Assembly (NCBI GenBank): GCA_017988335.1
Contig: JAGNRZ010000015.1
Span: 1-32,772 of the forward strand
DNA length: 32,772 nucleotides
Source: Ferruginibacter sp.
GTDB taxonomy: Bacteria; Bacteroidota; Bacteroidia; Chitinophagales; Chitinophagaceae
Direction of reading: 5' to 3'
Shown here: positions 25,598 through 32,772 of the stretch, piece after piece
How the letters are laid out: each line of letters starts with the position of its first letter
Position numbering within the stretch: position 1 is the first letter of the stretch
Translations under genes and position numbers: made by a program
The notes under the pieces: model-generated
What the model saw: the letters and a program-made list of their open reading frames with translations, nothing else
What the model was told of the DNA's origin: nothing
Databases searched by the model: none

Positions 25598-26104
25598 CTA
25601 AGCCATTTTACGTGGCATATTTATCTTTTTTGCAGGAGCATTATTTTTTACAGCTGCGGCTTTTGCTTCTGTAGGCTTTGCTTTTGCTACAACATTTTCT
25701 TGAGCTACATTTTCGCCAGCATCAGATAATTTAATTTCAACATTATTTTTTTCTAAAATTGAAAACCATTTCACCATCTTCTTCATATCGCTACCATATA
25801 CTCTTTCAAAATCCATTGTAGGATATACTTTTTCAAAGTATGCTTTTATTGCTTTTGCATCGTTAGCATCAGGTAATTTTTCAGTACTTGCTTTCATAGC
25901 AGAAAGTACATCTACTAAGTTAACATTATCTGCTGTGGTATAAATTTCAATACTTTCTAAATGAGAAAACTGATGAATACGATTGCTTACAAACTTTGAA
26001 GTACCATCTTCCAAAGAACGAACTACTCCACCATCTGCCTTTGAAGATACTAACTCAAACAATCCACTTAATCCGGTTACGGATACTAATTTATTATACT
26101 CCAT
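25598..26104 (-). CDS. DUF5606-family protein
   Basis: The 168-residue cytoplasmic protein has the N-terminal pattern of this Bacteroidetes family: LVSVTGLSGLFELVSSKADG, VRSLEDGTSKFV, HQFSHLESIEIYTT, DNVNLVDVLSAM. A helical second part runs to about 130 (MDFERVYGSDMKKMVKWF). The C-terminal 40 residues are a low-complexity Ala/Lys/Pro tail ending MPRKMA, possibly disordered or nucleic-acid contacting. Function unknown. It reads away from the divergent outer-membrane gene at 26272. Confidence 0.8.
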   Translation of the reverse strand: MEYNKLVSVTGLSGLFELVSSKADGGVVRSLEDGTSKFVSNRIHQFSHLESIEIYTTADNVNLVDVLSAMKASTEKLPDANDAKAIKAYFEKVYPTMDFERVYGSDMKKMVKWFSILEKNNVEIKLSDAGENVAQENVVAKAKPTEAKAAAVKNNAPAKKINMPRKMA

Positions 26105-26271
26105 TATAAAACTTTTTAGGGCTGCAAGTTAATTGTAAAAACTGTATTTTTTACTTAAATAATAGGAGTATTTTGTTAAAAGTGAAGTGATTTTCATGGT
26201 ATATATGCTTTTTTTGTGAAGATATTTTTTTTAAGCCGACAGTTTTTTTAAAGTTAGTCGTCTAATAAACT

Positions 26272-29145
26272 ATGCAAATAAAAAAATGGAGTAAAAAAAC
26301 AGGAGGGGTATTAGGATTAATGCTTTTTGTAAATATGGCGTTTTCTCAAAATATAACGCTAAAAGGGCAAGTAAATGATAAAGCCGATAAAGCACCTATA
26401 GCTGGAGCCACCATTAGCCTTATTAACGAAAAAGACACCACACAAAAAAAATATAAAGTAACTGATGCTAAAGGAAACTTTGATTTTAACAACCTAAATG
26501 CACAAACTTATGTTGTAAAAATAAGTTATAGTGGTTACGAAAAAATTGAACAAAAAATAAATTTACAAGCTAGTAATAAAACACCCATACCTTTTTCAAT
26601 AGGCAAAATGGCTACCGATTTAACAGGAGTGGTAATAGTAGCAAAAACCCAACCCGTAAGGCAAAAGGGAGATACAACTGAATTTAGTGCTAGCCAATTT
26701 AAAGTAAACCCAGATGCTACGGCAGAAGATATTATTAAAAAACTACCCGGTATTACCGTAGCTAGAGATGGTACTGTAACTGCCGCAGGTGAGCAAGTAC
26801 GCAAAGTAACAGTGGATGGTAGAGATTTTTTTGGGGATGATGCAACTGCTGCATTAAGAAATTTACCTGCCGATGTTATTGATAAAATACAGGTGTTTGA
26901 TAGACTAAGTGATCAAGCACAGCTAACAGGTTTTGATGATGGCAACTCAGTAAAAACAGTAAACATTGTAACAAAATCGGGTATTCGTAATGGGCAATTT
27001 GGTAGAGTATATGCTGGTGTAGGTACGGATAGTAGATACACGGCTGGAGGTAACGTAAGTTTTTTTAAAGGTGATAGACGCCTTTCATTAGTAGGTAATT
27101 TTAATAATATTAATATACAAAACTTTGCATCGCAAGATTTATTGGGAGTAACAAGTAGTGGTGGTGGAGGCAACCGTGGCGGCGGCAATAGAGGCGGCGG
27201 TGGCGGCGATAATTTTAATGTAGGTCAATCAAGTGGTATAAGTAAAACCAATGCAGCAGGGCTTAATTTTAGTAATGTGTATAATAAAAAATTAACGCTT
27301 AGTGGTAGTTACTTTTTTAACCAAAGTAAAAATGAAAGTCAAGATGTTTCTAATAAAGAAACATTTAACAATCTAAAGAATATATTTACACATCAAGAAT
27401 CTAACGCCACTTCAACTAACTATAACCACAGAATAAATATGAGATTAGAGTATAAAATTGATTCTTCTAATTCATTATTTATAATACCAAACATAAGCTT
27501 TCAAAATAATAAATCTGTATCTGAATCATCAGTGCAAAACTACCGTGCAGAAAATGATTCCGTAGGTGTATCAACAAGTAATAACAATTCAGATAGAAAT
27601 GGATATAATATTAGAAACAATATTATGTTCCGCCACTCTTTTGCTAAAAGAGGGCGTAGCCTTTCTGTAGGGTTTAATACAGGTTGGAGTAAAAATGATG
27701 GAGAAACATTAACTGATATTGAAAATAAATATTATTACACTACTGGTATTACTGAAGTGTTATCAAATAGATTTAGAGATAGCAAAACTAGCGGAAGCTC
27801 AATAGGCGGTAACATATCTTATACCGAGCCAGTAGGGAAAAAAGGACAACTTCAAATAGACTATACACCTACCGTACAAAAAAATAAAGCTAATCAGCAA
27901 ACATATAATTATGATGGGTTTAAGTATAGTTTGTTTGAACCAAAACTTTCAAACGTTTTTGATAATACTATTACAACAAATAATGCTGGTATTAATTACA
28001 GGCTAGGGCAAAGTAGAGATGAGCAACTTTCTTTCGGTTTAAATTTTCAAAACTCAAAATTAGAAAGCCAACGAACGTTTCCTACAACAACATCGGTTAA
28101 CCAATCCTTTACTAATATTTTACCCAATTTAATGTGGAGAAAAAAACTATCTGTAACCAGTAACATTCGTGTGTTTTATAGAGCATCAACTAGTTTCCCT
28201 TCTATTACTCAATTGCAAGATGTTATTAGCGATACCAACTCCTTATCGGTAAGTAGTGGTAACCCTGGTTTAAAACAGTCGTACACTCATTTTTTATCGG
28301 GTAGATATTCTTACACGAATTCAAAAACTAGTAGAAGCTTTTTTGCAAATTTATTTTTGCAAACAGCTAGCGACTATATTTCAAACGCCTCTTACTTTAT
28401 TCAAAACGATTCAATTATTAATAATGTAACGGTAAAAGAGAACTCTCAGTTTAGTAAGCCTGTAAATTTAAATGGATACAAAAGCTTACGTACATTTTTT
28501 ACTTATAGTATGCCACTAAAGTTTATAAAAACTACACTTAATGTAAATGCAGGGTTTAGCTATTCAAGATTGCCAGGCTTGGTAGATTATAAAAACACAA
28601 TTACTAATAGCTACAATTATAATACGGGTGTTACTTTTGCAAGTAATATTAATGAGTATGTTGATTTCAATTTATCTTATACGGCTAATTTTAATAACTC
28701 ATCTACAAATACAACCAATAGTACTACAACAAAGTATGTAAATCAATCTGTAGGAGCACAAGTAAATTTACTAAACAAAAAGGGCTGGTTTATTCAAAAC
28801 GATTTTTCTGGAAATGCTAATACTGGCTTAGCCTCAGGCTTTAACCAAAGTTATTGGTTGTGGAATGCAGCCATTGGTAAAAAAATACTAAAAAAGCAAG
28901 CTGGTGAGTTAAAGCTATCGGTATTTGATTTATTAAAACAAAATCAAAGTATTTCAAGATCGGTTACCGATACCTATATACAAGATGTACAAACTCAAGT
29001 GCTTCAACAATATTTTATGCTTACGTTTACCTATAAGCTTAAAAATTTTGGTACAGCACCTGCAAGGCAAAACAATAGAGAAGGCGGTGGAGAGAGGCCA
29101 CAATTTAGACCAGGAGGTATGGGTGGAGGAGCTCCTAATTTTTAA
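26272..29145 (+). CDS. Outer membrane beta-barrel protein with CarboxypepD_reg and plug-like domains
   Basis: The protein has 957 residues with a signal peptide of about 25 (MAFSQ). The CarboxypepD_reg-like domain is at about 29-115 (LKGQVNDKADKAPIAGATISL, ...GNFDFNNL). A plug-like domain follows at about 120-235 (FKVNPDATAEDIIKKLPG, VRKVTVDGRDFFGDD, LPADVIDKIQVF). The rest is a barrel of the OMP_b-brl_3 type, similar to TonB-dependent receptors but often not nutrient-specific. A Gly/Arg-rich loop (297-312) and a Gly-rich C-terminus (REGGGERPQFRPGGMGGG) are unusual. The ECF sigma gene follows within 30 nt, suggesting that the barrel and sigma system work together. Confidence 0.9.
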   Translation: MQIKKWSKKTGGVLGLMLFVNMAFSQNITLKGQVNDKADKAPIAGATISLINEKDTTQKKYKVTDAKGNFDFNNLNAQTYVVKISYSGYEKIEQKINLQASNKTPIPFSIGKMATDLTGVVIVAKTQPVRQKGDTTEFSASQFKVNPDATAEDIIKKLPGITVARDGTVTAAGEQVRKVTVDGRDFFGDDATAALRNLPADVIDKIQVFDRLSDQAQLTGFDDGNSVKTVNIVTKSGIRNGQFGRVYAGVGTDSRYTAGGNVSFFKGDRRLSLVGNFNNINIQNFASQDLLGVTSSGGGGNRGGGNRGGGGGDNFNVGQSSGISKTNAAGLNFSNVYNKKLTLSGSYFFNQSKNESQDVSNKETFNNLKNIFTHQESNATSTNYNHRINMRLEYKIDSSNSLFIIPNISFQNNKSVSESSVQNYRAENDSVGVSTSNNNSDRNGYNIRNNIMFRHSFAKRGRSLSVGFNTGWSKNDGETLTDIENKYYYTTGITEVLSNRFRDSKTSGSSIGGNISYTEPVGKKGQLQIDYTPTVQKNKANQQTYNYDGFKYSLFEPKLSNVFDNTITTNNAGINYRLGQSRDEQLSFGLNFQNSKLESQRTFPTTTSVNQSFTNILPNLMWRKKLSVTSNIRVFYRASTSFPSITQLQDVISDTNSLSVSSGNPGLKQSYTHFLSGRYSYTNSKTSRSFFANLFLQTASDYISNASYFIQNDSIINNVTVKENSQFSKPVNLNGYKSLRTFFTYSMPLKFIKTTLNVNAGFSYSRLPGLVDYKNTITNSYNYNTGVTFASNINEYVDFNLSYTANFNNSSTNTTNSTTTKYVNQSVGAQVNLLNKKGWFIQNDFSGNANTGLASGFNQSYWLWNAAIGKKILKKQAGELKLSVFDLLKQNQSISRSVTDTYIQDVQTQVLQQYFMLTFTYKLKNFGTAPARQNNREGGGERPQFRPGGMGGGAPNF

Positions 29146-29175
29146 GTATATTTAGAGGGTATAAAATGAATTGTT

Positions 29176-29751
29176 TTGAACCAAACAGAATTAATTGTAG
29201 CACTACAGCAAGGAGATGAACAAGCTTTTAAAAAGCTAATAGACGAATGGCAGAGCATGGTTTATAATACAGCATTAAGTATTATTCAAAACGAAGATGA
29301 GGCGGATGAAATAACACAGGAAGTTTTTATAAAAGTGTTTCAATCCATAAGTTCTTTTAAAGGCGATGCTAAAATAAGTACATGGCTTTATCAAATTACG
29401 GTCAACAAATCGTTGGATTATTTAAAAAAAGAAAAACAAAAAAAACGATTTGGCTTTGTACAATTTTTATGGGGAAGCAATAACGCCGAAGTTGCAGAGC
29501 CAGCCCTATTTTACCATCCCGGTGTAGCTATGGAAAAAAAAGAAGCATCGGCAGCTTTATTTAAAGCAATAAAAAAATTGCCTAACAATCAACGTATTGC
29601 TTTTACGTTGCATAAAGTTGAAGGGCAAAAGTATAATGAAATTGCAAGCATAATGAACATGTCTTTACAAGCTATAGAATCATTAATTGCAAGGGCAAAA
29701 ATAAATTTAAAAAAAGAGCTAGAAGTGTTTTATAAAAACAATATAGTTTAA
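29176..29751 (+). CDS. ECF-type RNA polymerase sigma factor
   Basis: The 191-residue protein has sigma region 2 at about 8-90 (DEQAFKKLIDEW, DEADEITQEVFIKVFQSISSF, ISTWLYQITVNKSLDYLKK) and region 4 at about 130-185 (LPNNQRIAFTLHKVEGQKYNEIASIMNMSLQAIESLIARAK). The start is TTG at 29176; the nearby ATG at 29166 is out of frame. The following small membrane gene begins 1 nt after its stop, the usual place of an anti-sigma factor. Targets unknown, likely including this operon. Confidence 0.92.
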   Translation: MNQTELIVALQQGDEQAFKKLIDEWQSMVYNTALSIIQNEDEADEITQEVFIKVFQSISSFKGDAKISTWLYQITVNKSLDYLKKEKQKKRFGFVQFLWGSNNAEVAEPALFYHPGVAMEKKEASAALFKAIKKLPNNQRIAFTLHKVEGQKYNEIASIMNMSLQAIESLIARAKINLKKELEVFYKNNIV

Positions 29752-29752
29752 T

Positions 29753-30082
29753 ATGAATAAACAAGAAAAAATAAACAATTTGGTAAACGAAGCTTTGCAC
29801 AGTTTAGATGATGTAAAACAAGCTACAGGCAAACCTTATTTGCTTACCAGAATAAATGCAAAAATGCAAACAAACTCATCATCTGTATGGGATGCTGTAC
29901 TAGCATTTATTTCAAAACCTGCTGTAGCTTTTGCTTGTATAGCAATTATTATTGCTATTAATGCAATGGTACTATCTAACAATAACGAAGCAAATATAAA
30001 TACAGAAGATAGCTATGCTATAGCAGATGAATATAACACAAGTACAATTGCTATTAACGAAATTGAAAATATAGAACCATAA
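29753..30082 (+). CDS. Small single-pass membrane protein in the anti-sigma position
   Basis: The 109-residue protein has a cytoplasmic N-terminal helix region (about 1-50), one membrane segment at about 53-73 and an acidic periplasmic tail ending NEIENIEP. This topology and its place directly after an ECF sigma gene suggest an anti-sigma factor, but I see no zinc-binding HxxxCxxC motif and cannot name a family. Its stop and the next ATG share a base (TAATG at 30080-30084), so the two are translationally coupled. Confidence 0.65.
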   Translation: MNKQEKINNLVNEALHSLDDVKQATGKPYLLTRINAKMQTNSSSVWDAVLAFISKPAVAFACIAIIIAINAMVLSNNNEANINTEDSYAIADEYNTSTIAINEIENIEP

Positions 30083-30540
30083 TGAGTACAGTGACAAAAA
30101 GTAAATTATACCTATTAATTATTGGCATATTGCTATTAAGCAATATTGCTTTGCTATTTTTTTGTTTTAAAGGAGATAAAAATCAAAGAGGAAAAAAAGA
30201 CAAAGGAGTTCAAATGGCTATGTTCTTAAAAAAAGAAATTGGTTTTAATGACAGCCAAGTGCAGCAATTTGAAACCTTGCGTAACAGCCATAAAGAAAAA
30301 ATGAAGACACAGTTTGATGAAATGAAAAATGGCAAGCAAACTATGTTAAAATATTTAGGAGCAAATGGTTTTAGCGATTCTGCCATAAATGAAAGTGCTA
30401 CTAAAAGTGCTGAAAAGCAAAAGCAGATGGAGTTGCAAATGCTAACACATTTTGCGGCAGTACGAAAAATTTGTACAACAGAACAATTACCAAAATTTGA
30501 TTCTCTTATTTATAAAATATGGGATAGAAAGAAAAAATAA
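30082..30540 (+). CDS. Spy/CpxP-like periplasmic stress protein, membrane anchored
   Basis: The 152-residue protein has one N-terminal membrane segment (about 8-28) and a long helical, Lys/Met/Gln-rich periplasmic part: EIGFNDSQVQQFETLRNSH, then CTTEQLPKFDSL, which matches the LTxxQ helical motif. Such proteins are small chaperones or metal/envelope sensors. Two helical repeats face each other in the family. Operon partner of the ECF sigma gene. A hairpin follows at 30549-30569. Confidence 0.75.
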   Translation: MSTVTKSKLYLLIIGILLLSNIALLFFCFKGDKNQRGKKDKGVQMAMFLKKEIGFNDSQVQQFETLRNSHKEKMKTQFDEMKNGKQTMLKYLGANGFSDSAINESATKSAEKQKQMELQMLTHFAAVRKICTTEQLPKFDSLIYKIWDRKKK

Positions 30541-30548
30541 TATCATCT

Positions 30549-30569
30549 TGTACCGATTATTTCGGTACA
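30549..30569. terminator. Hairpin after the Spy/CpxP-like gene
   Basis: TGTACCGA (30549-30556) pairs with TCGGTACA (30562-30569) across the loop TTATT. On the plus strand an A-run, not a T-run, follows, so if it ends transcription it does so weakly; the A-run would suit termination on the minus strand, where there is no gene. It starts 9 nt after a stop codon. Confidence 0.5.
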
Positions 30570-30634
30570 GAAAAAAATGAACTATTTATTAAATATAATA
30601 TCAGTATAATCATACATTTTAAACAACAACAAAC

Positions 30635-31027
30635 ATGAAAAAACAAATTTTATTAGCATTGTTATCTTTTACAATAGCTACAACTACAGTAAATGCACAA
30701 GGTGGTGGAGGACAACGACGTACTCCTGAAGAAAGATTAAAAGTAGTACATGAAAAAATTGATAGTGCCTTTAAATTAGACTTCAATAAAATGGCAAAAA
30801 TTGACGCTATTTTTTTAGAATCGTATAAGCAACAAGATGCAAAAATGGAAGAGTTAAGAGCAGGCGGCAGCTTTGATAGAGAAGCTATGCAAGCAGCAAG
30901 GCAAGAGATAACACAAAACAGAGATGCAAAATTAAAAGAAGTATTTACAGAAGAACAAATGAAAAAATTTAAAGATGAAATAGAGCCTTCTATGCGTCCG
31001 CAAAGAGGAGGGAATAGAAATAATTAA
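30635..31027 (+). CDS. Secreted Spy/CpxP-like helical protein
   Basis: The 130-residue protein has a signal peptide of about 21 (TTVNAQ) and then GGGGQRRTPEERLKVV. The helical body ends with FTEEQMKKFKDEIEP, similar to the LTxxQ motif of the gene upstream. The C-terminus RPQRGGNRNN again is Gly/Arg rich. It probably acts in the periplasm. The Gly/Arg-rich ends recall those of the barrel protein at 26272-29145 in the same locus. Its own promoter is not clear; the gap from the previous gene is 94 nt. Confidence 0.75.
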   Translation: MKKQILLALLSFTIATTTVNAQGGGGQRRTPEERLKVVHEKIDSAFKLDFNKMAKIDAIFLESYKQQDAKMEELRAGGSFDREAMQAARQEITQNRDAKLKEVFTEEQMKKFKDEIEPSMRPQRGGNRNN

Positions 31028-31058
31028 AGTAATTTCATTCTAAAAAATAATTCAATTA

Positions 31059-31104
31059 TTAATTTATTCCCGAAGAATTTCAGTAATCTTCGGGAATAAA
31101 TTAA
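31059..31104. terminator. Bidirectional terminator hairpin
   Basis: An 18-bp perfect stem, 31059-31076 with 31087-31104, encloses a 10-nt loop. The core is TTCCCGAAGA / TCTTCGGGAA with an AT-rich base that gives T-runs in either direction. It lies between the convergent genes ending at 31027 (plus) and 31107 (minus). Confidence 0.9.
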
Positions 31105-31106
31105 CT

Positions 31107-32081
31107 CTACCATCCCAATACCCAAGCAAATATTAACGGAGCTACAATAGTAGCATCGCTTTCTACAATAAATTTAGGAGTTTGCATATCTAATTTACCC
31201 CAAGTAATTTTTTCGTTTGGTACAGCACCACTATAACTACCATACGAAGTTGTACTATCACTTATTTGACAGAAGTAACTCCAGAAAGGTACATCATGCC
31301 ACTCCAAATCTTGATACATCATAGGTACTACACAAATAGGAAAATCACCAGCAATACCACCGCCAATTTGAAAAAAGCCTACGCCTTTTCCGCCACTATT
31401 TTGTCTATACCAATCTGCTAACCACACCATGTATTCAATACCACTTTTCATGGTAGTAGCTTTTACTTCGTTTTTAATAACGTAGCTAGCAAAAATATTT
31501 CCCATGGTGCTATCTTCCCAGCCTGGCACTACAATAGGTATATTTTTTTGTGCCGCTGCCAACATCCAACTGTTTTTAGGGTCAATTTCATAATACTGTT
31601 CAAGCACACCACTCAACAACATTTTGTACATATACTCATGTGGAAAAAAACGTTCGCCAGCAGCATCTGCATCTTTCCAAATTTTTTCAATGTGTTTTTG
31701 TAAACGTCTAAATGCTTCTTCCTCCGGTATGCAAGTATCGGTAACTCTGTTGTAATGATTTTCTAATAAATCCCACTCTTCTTGTGGACTTAAATCTCTA
31801 TAATTAGGAATACGCTTGTAAGAATTATGTGCCACAAGATTCATAATATCTTCTTCCAAATTAGCACCTGTACAGCTAATAATAGCTACTTTATCTTGCC
31901 TAATCATTTCAGCAAGGCTTAAGCCTAATTCGCCAGTACTCATAGCACCTGCAAGGGTAATCATCATTTTACCACCTTCGTTTAAGTGGGTTTCATAACC
32001 TTTTGCGGCATCTACCAATGCTGCTGCATTAAAATGCCTGTAATGATGTTCTATAAAATTTGAAACCGGACCTTTTGCCAT
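31107..32081 (-). CDS. Deoxyhypusine-synthase-family protein
   Basis: The protein has 324 residues from the ATG at 32081. It shows the family layout: GGKMMITLAGAMSTGELGLSLAEMI, SCTGANLEEDI, PIVVPGWEDSTMGN, GVGFFQIGGGIAGDF and DSTTSYGSYSGA. The expected catalytic lysine is K296 (ITWGKLD), followed by ESDATIVAPLI. In eukaryotes and archaea the enzyme moves an aminobutyl group from spermidine to eIF5A; bacteria lack eIF5A, and bacterial members may make homospermidine or act otherwise. The substrate is therefore open. An in-frame TTG at 32102 lies inside a promoter-like element and was not used as start. Confidence 0.88.
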   Translation of the reverse strand: MAKGPVSNFIEHHYRHFNAAALVDAAKGYETHLNEGGKMMITLAGAMSTGELGLSLAEMIRQDKVAIISCTGANLEEDIMNLVAHNSYKRIPNYRDLSPQEEWDLLENHYNRVTDTCIPEEEAFRRLQKHIEKIWKDADAAGERFFPHEYMYKMLLSGVLEQYYEIDPKNSWMLAAAQKNIPIVVPGWEDSTMGNIFASYVIKNEVKATTMKSGIEYMVWLADWYRQNSGGKGVGFFQIGGGIAGDFPICVVPMMYQDLEWHDVPFWSYFCQISDSTTSYGSYSGAVPNEKITWGKLDMQTPKFIVESDATIVAPLIFAWVLGW

Positions 32082-32099
32082 AATAATATTTTTAGTGGG

Positions 32100-32107
32100 C
32101 AAAGATA
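32100..32107 (-). promoter_or_regulatory. Candidate -7 element TATCTTTG for the deoxyhypusine-synthase-like gene
   Basis: On the minus strand this matches TAnnTTTG 18 nt before the ATG at 32081, between this gene and the upstream small membrane gene. It argues for independent transcription and against the in-frame TTG at 32102. Confidence 0.45.
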
Positions 32108-32129
32108 ATTTTTTTGTAATGAAGTTTAT

Positions 32130-32486
32130 TTATCTATCAAATAATTTGAAGATTAATCTTAGTATCCAAATGCTTATCATAATAAGTAATGGCCAAAACA
32201 TATAGGGCTGCTCTTTCTTTAGCCAAAAAAACCAGTATTTGCATTTTTCCCAAAAAGTCATTTTAGTAGAATAGATAGGGTAATCTTTGGCCACAGTAAT
32301 TTTGCTTGCTTTTTTTGCACTGTCTAATTGCATGGCTATTTTATTGCTATCTGCAACAGGCTTTACACCTACAATTACTTTACCATCTTTATCTATTTTA
32401 ATGAGTATGCCTTTTACAGGAGTATCGTTTTGGGCAAATAAATGGGCTATTACAAATAATAGTACAATACTTAATGTTAACTTCAT
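32130..32486 (-). CDS. Small secreted/membrane protein, unknown
   Basis: The 118-residue protein has a signal peptide or first membrane helix (about 1-18, ending LFAQ), a short periplasmic segment (VKGILIKIDKDGKVIVGVKPV) and a C-terminal membrane helix (about 93-113) preceded by an aromatic/Lys stretch (WEKCKYWFFWLKKEQPY). I do not recognise the family. It is upstream of the deoxyhypusine-synthase-like gene on the same strand, with a 48-nt gap that holds a separate promoter candidate. Confidence 0.65.
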   Translation of the reverse strand: MKLTLSIVLLFVIAHLFAQNDTPVKGILIKIDKDGKVIVGVKPVADSNKIAMQLDSAKKASKITVAKDYPIYSTKMTFWEKCKYWFFWLKKEQPYMFWPLLIMISIWILRLIFKLFDR

Positions 32487-32560
32487 TTAATAAAATTTAT
32501 TGTTATGTAGTAAAGATGTAGAATTGTTTTTACTTTAACAATACCCCCTGCAAGGTATTT

Positions 32561-32772
32561 ATGAATTATTTAGCACATGCTTATTTATCATTTAATCATC
32601 CACAAATACTAGTGGGTAATATGATTAGTGATTATGTAAAGGGCAAATCACAATTTGATTATCCCTTACAAATACAGCATGGCATTCAACTACACAGGGC
32701 TATTGATACGTTTACCGATAGCCACGATTGTACTAGGGCTATAAAAAAACTATTTGCTCCAACATACAGGCT
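32561..32772 (+). CDS. acpH: Acyl carrier protein phosphodiesterase, 5' part
   Basis: The reading frame is open from ATG 32561 to the window edge, about 70 codons, and is cut by the window, not broken. The N-terminus MNYLAHAYLSF, then ILVGNMISDYVKG, IQHGIQLHRAIDTFTDSH and FAPTYR match the ACP phosphodiesterase (AcpH/DUF479) family, which removes phosphopantetheine from acyl carrier protein. The His/Asp residues in LHRAIDTFTDSH are the likely metal site. Upstream ATACC/GGTAT (32541-32558) is a weak dyad only. Confidence 0.88.
   Translation, partial: MNYLAHAYLSFNHPQILVGNMISDYVKGKSQFDYPLQIQHGIQLHRAIDTFTDSHDCTRAIKKLFAPTYR

Overview
The window looks like a chromosomal stretch of a low-GC Bacteroidetes, most likely of the Chitinophagaceae/Saprospiria type. 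The reasons are a C-terminal type IX secretion (T9SS) sorting domain on an M1 peptidase, SprB-type repeats, a CarboxypepD_reg-plus-barrel outer membrane protein, DUF4834 and DUF5606 proteins, several TAnnTTTG promoter elements, and no Shine-Dalgarno motifs. I see no rRNA, tRNA, CRISPR array or classical transposase.

Layout. 1-420 is an array of 84-bp tandem repeats, each with an internal dyad. It is followed by a NarL/LuxR response regulator (480-1097). 1296-12530 is a five-gene, same-strand block: three secreted cysteine-rich proteins (A, B, C), an outer-membrane-barrel-like protein and a second secreted protein (D), closed by a strong hairpin at 12554-12582. A, B and C end in the same cysteine-rich C-terminal domain, B and C share repeated modules of about 115 residues, and A and D share an Ig/Fn3-like region. 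I regard this block as the best candidate for an undescribed cell-surface system: large secreted proteins without a recognisable T9SS tail, a shared novel C-terminal domain, and a dedicated barrel.

12601-17173 holds recX, a DUF4834 membrane protein, a HAD phosphatase, a tightly packed DoxX-like/DUF2071/methyltransferase/membrane-protein operon, and a lytic transglycosylase. 17271-23214 carries an M1 peptidase with a T9SS tail, a GH25 lysozyme-like protein, a metal-handling group (MerC-like, SCO copper chaperone, Fur regulator) and a serine hydrolase of the beta-lactamase class C fold.

23224-26104 runs on the minus strand: an M3 oligoendopeptidase, a GIY-YIG protein enclosed by perfect 28-bp inverted repeats (24955-25566, a possible mobile or REPIN-like unit), and a DUF5606 protein. 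26272-31027 is an envelope-stress-like locus: a large outer-membrane barrel protein with Gly/Arg-rich tracts, an ECF sigma factor, a small membrane protein in the anti-sigma position, and two Spy/CpxP-like proteins. The window closes with a deoxyhypusine-synthase-family protein, a small membrane protein, and the 5' part of an acyl carrier protein phosphodiesterase that runs off the edge.

All family names come from reading motifs by eye. No database search was run.
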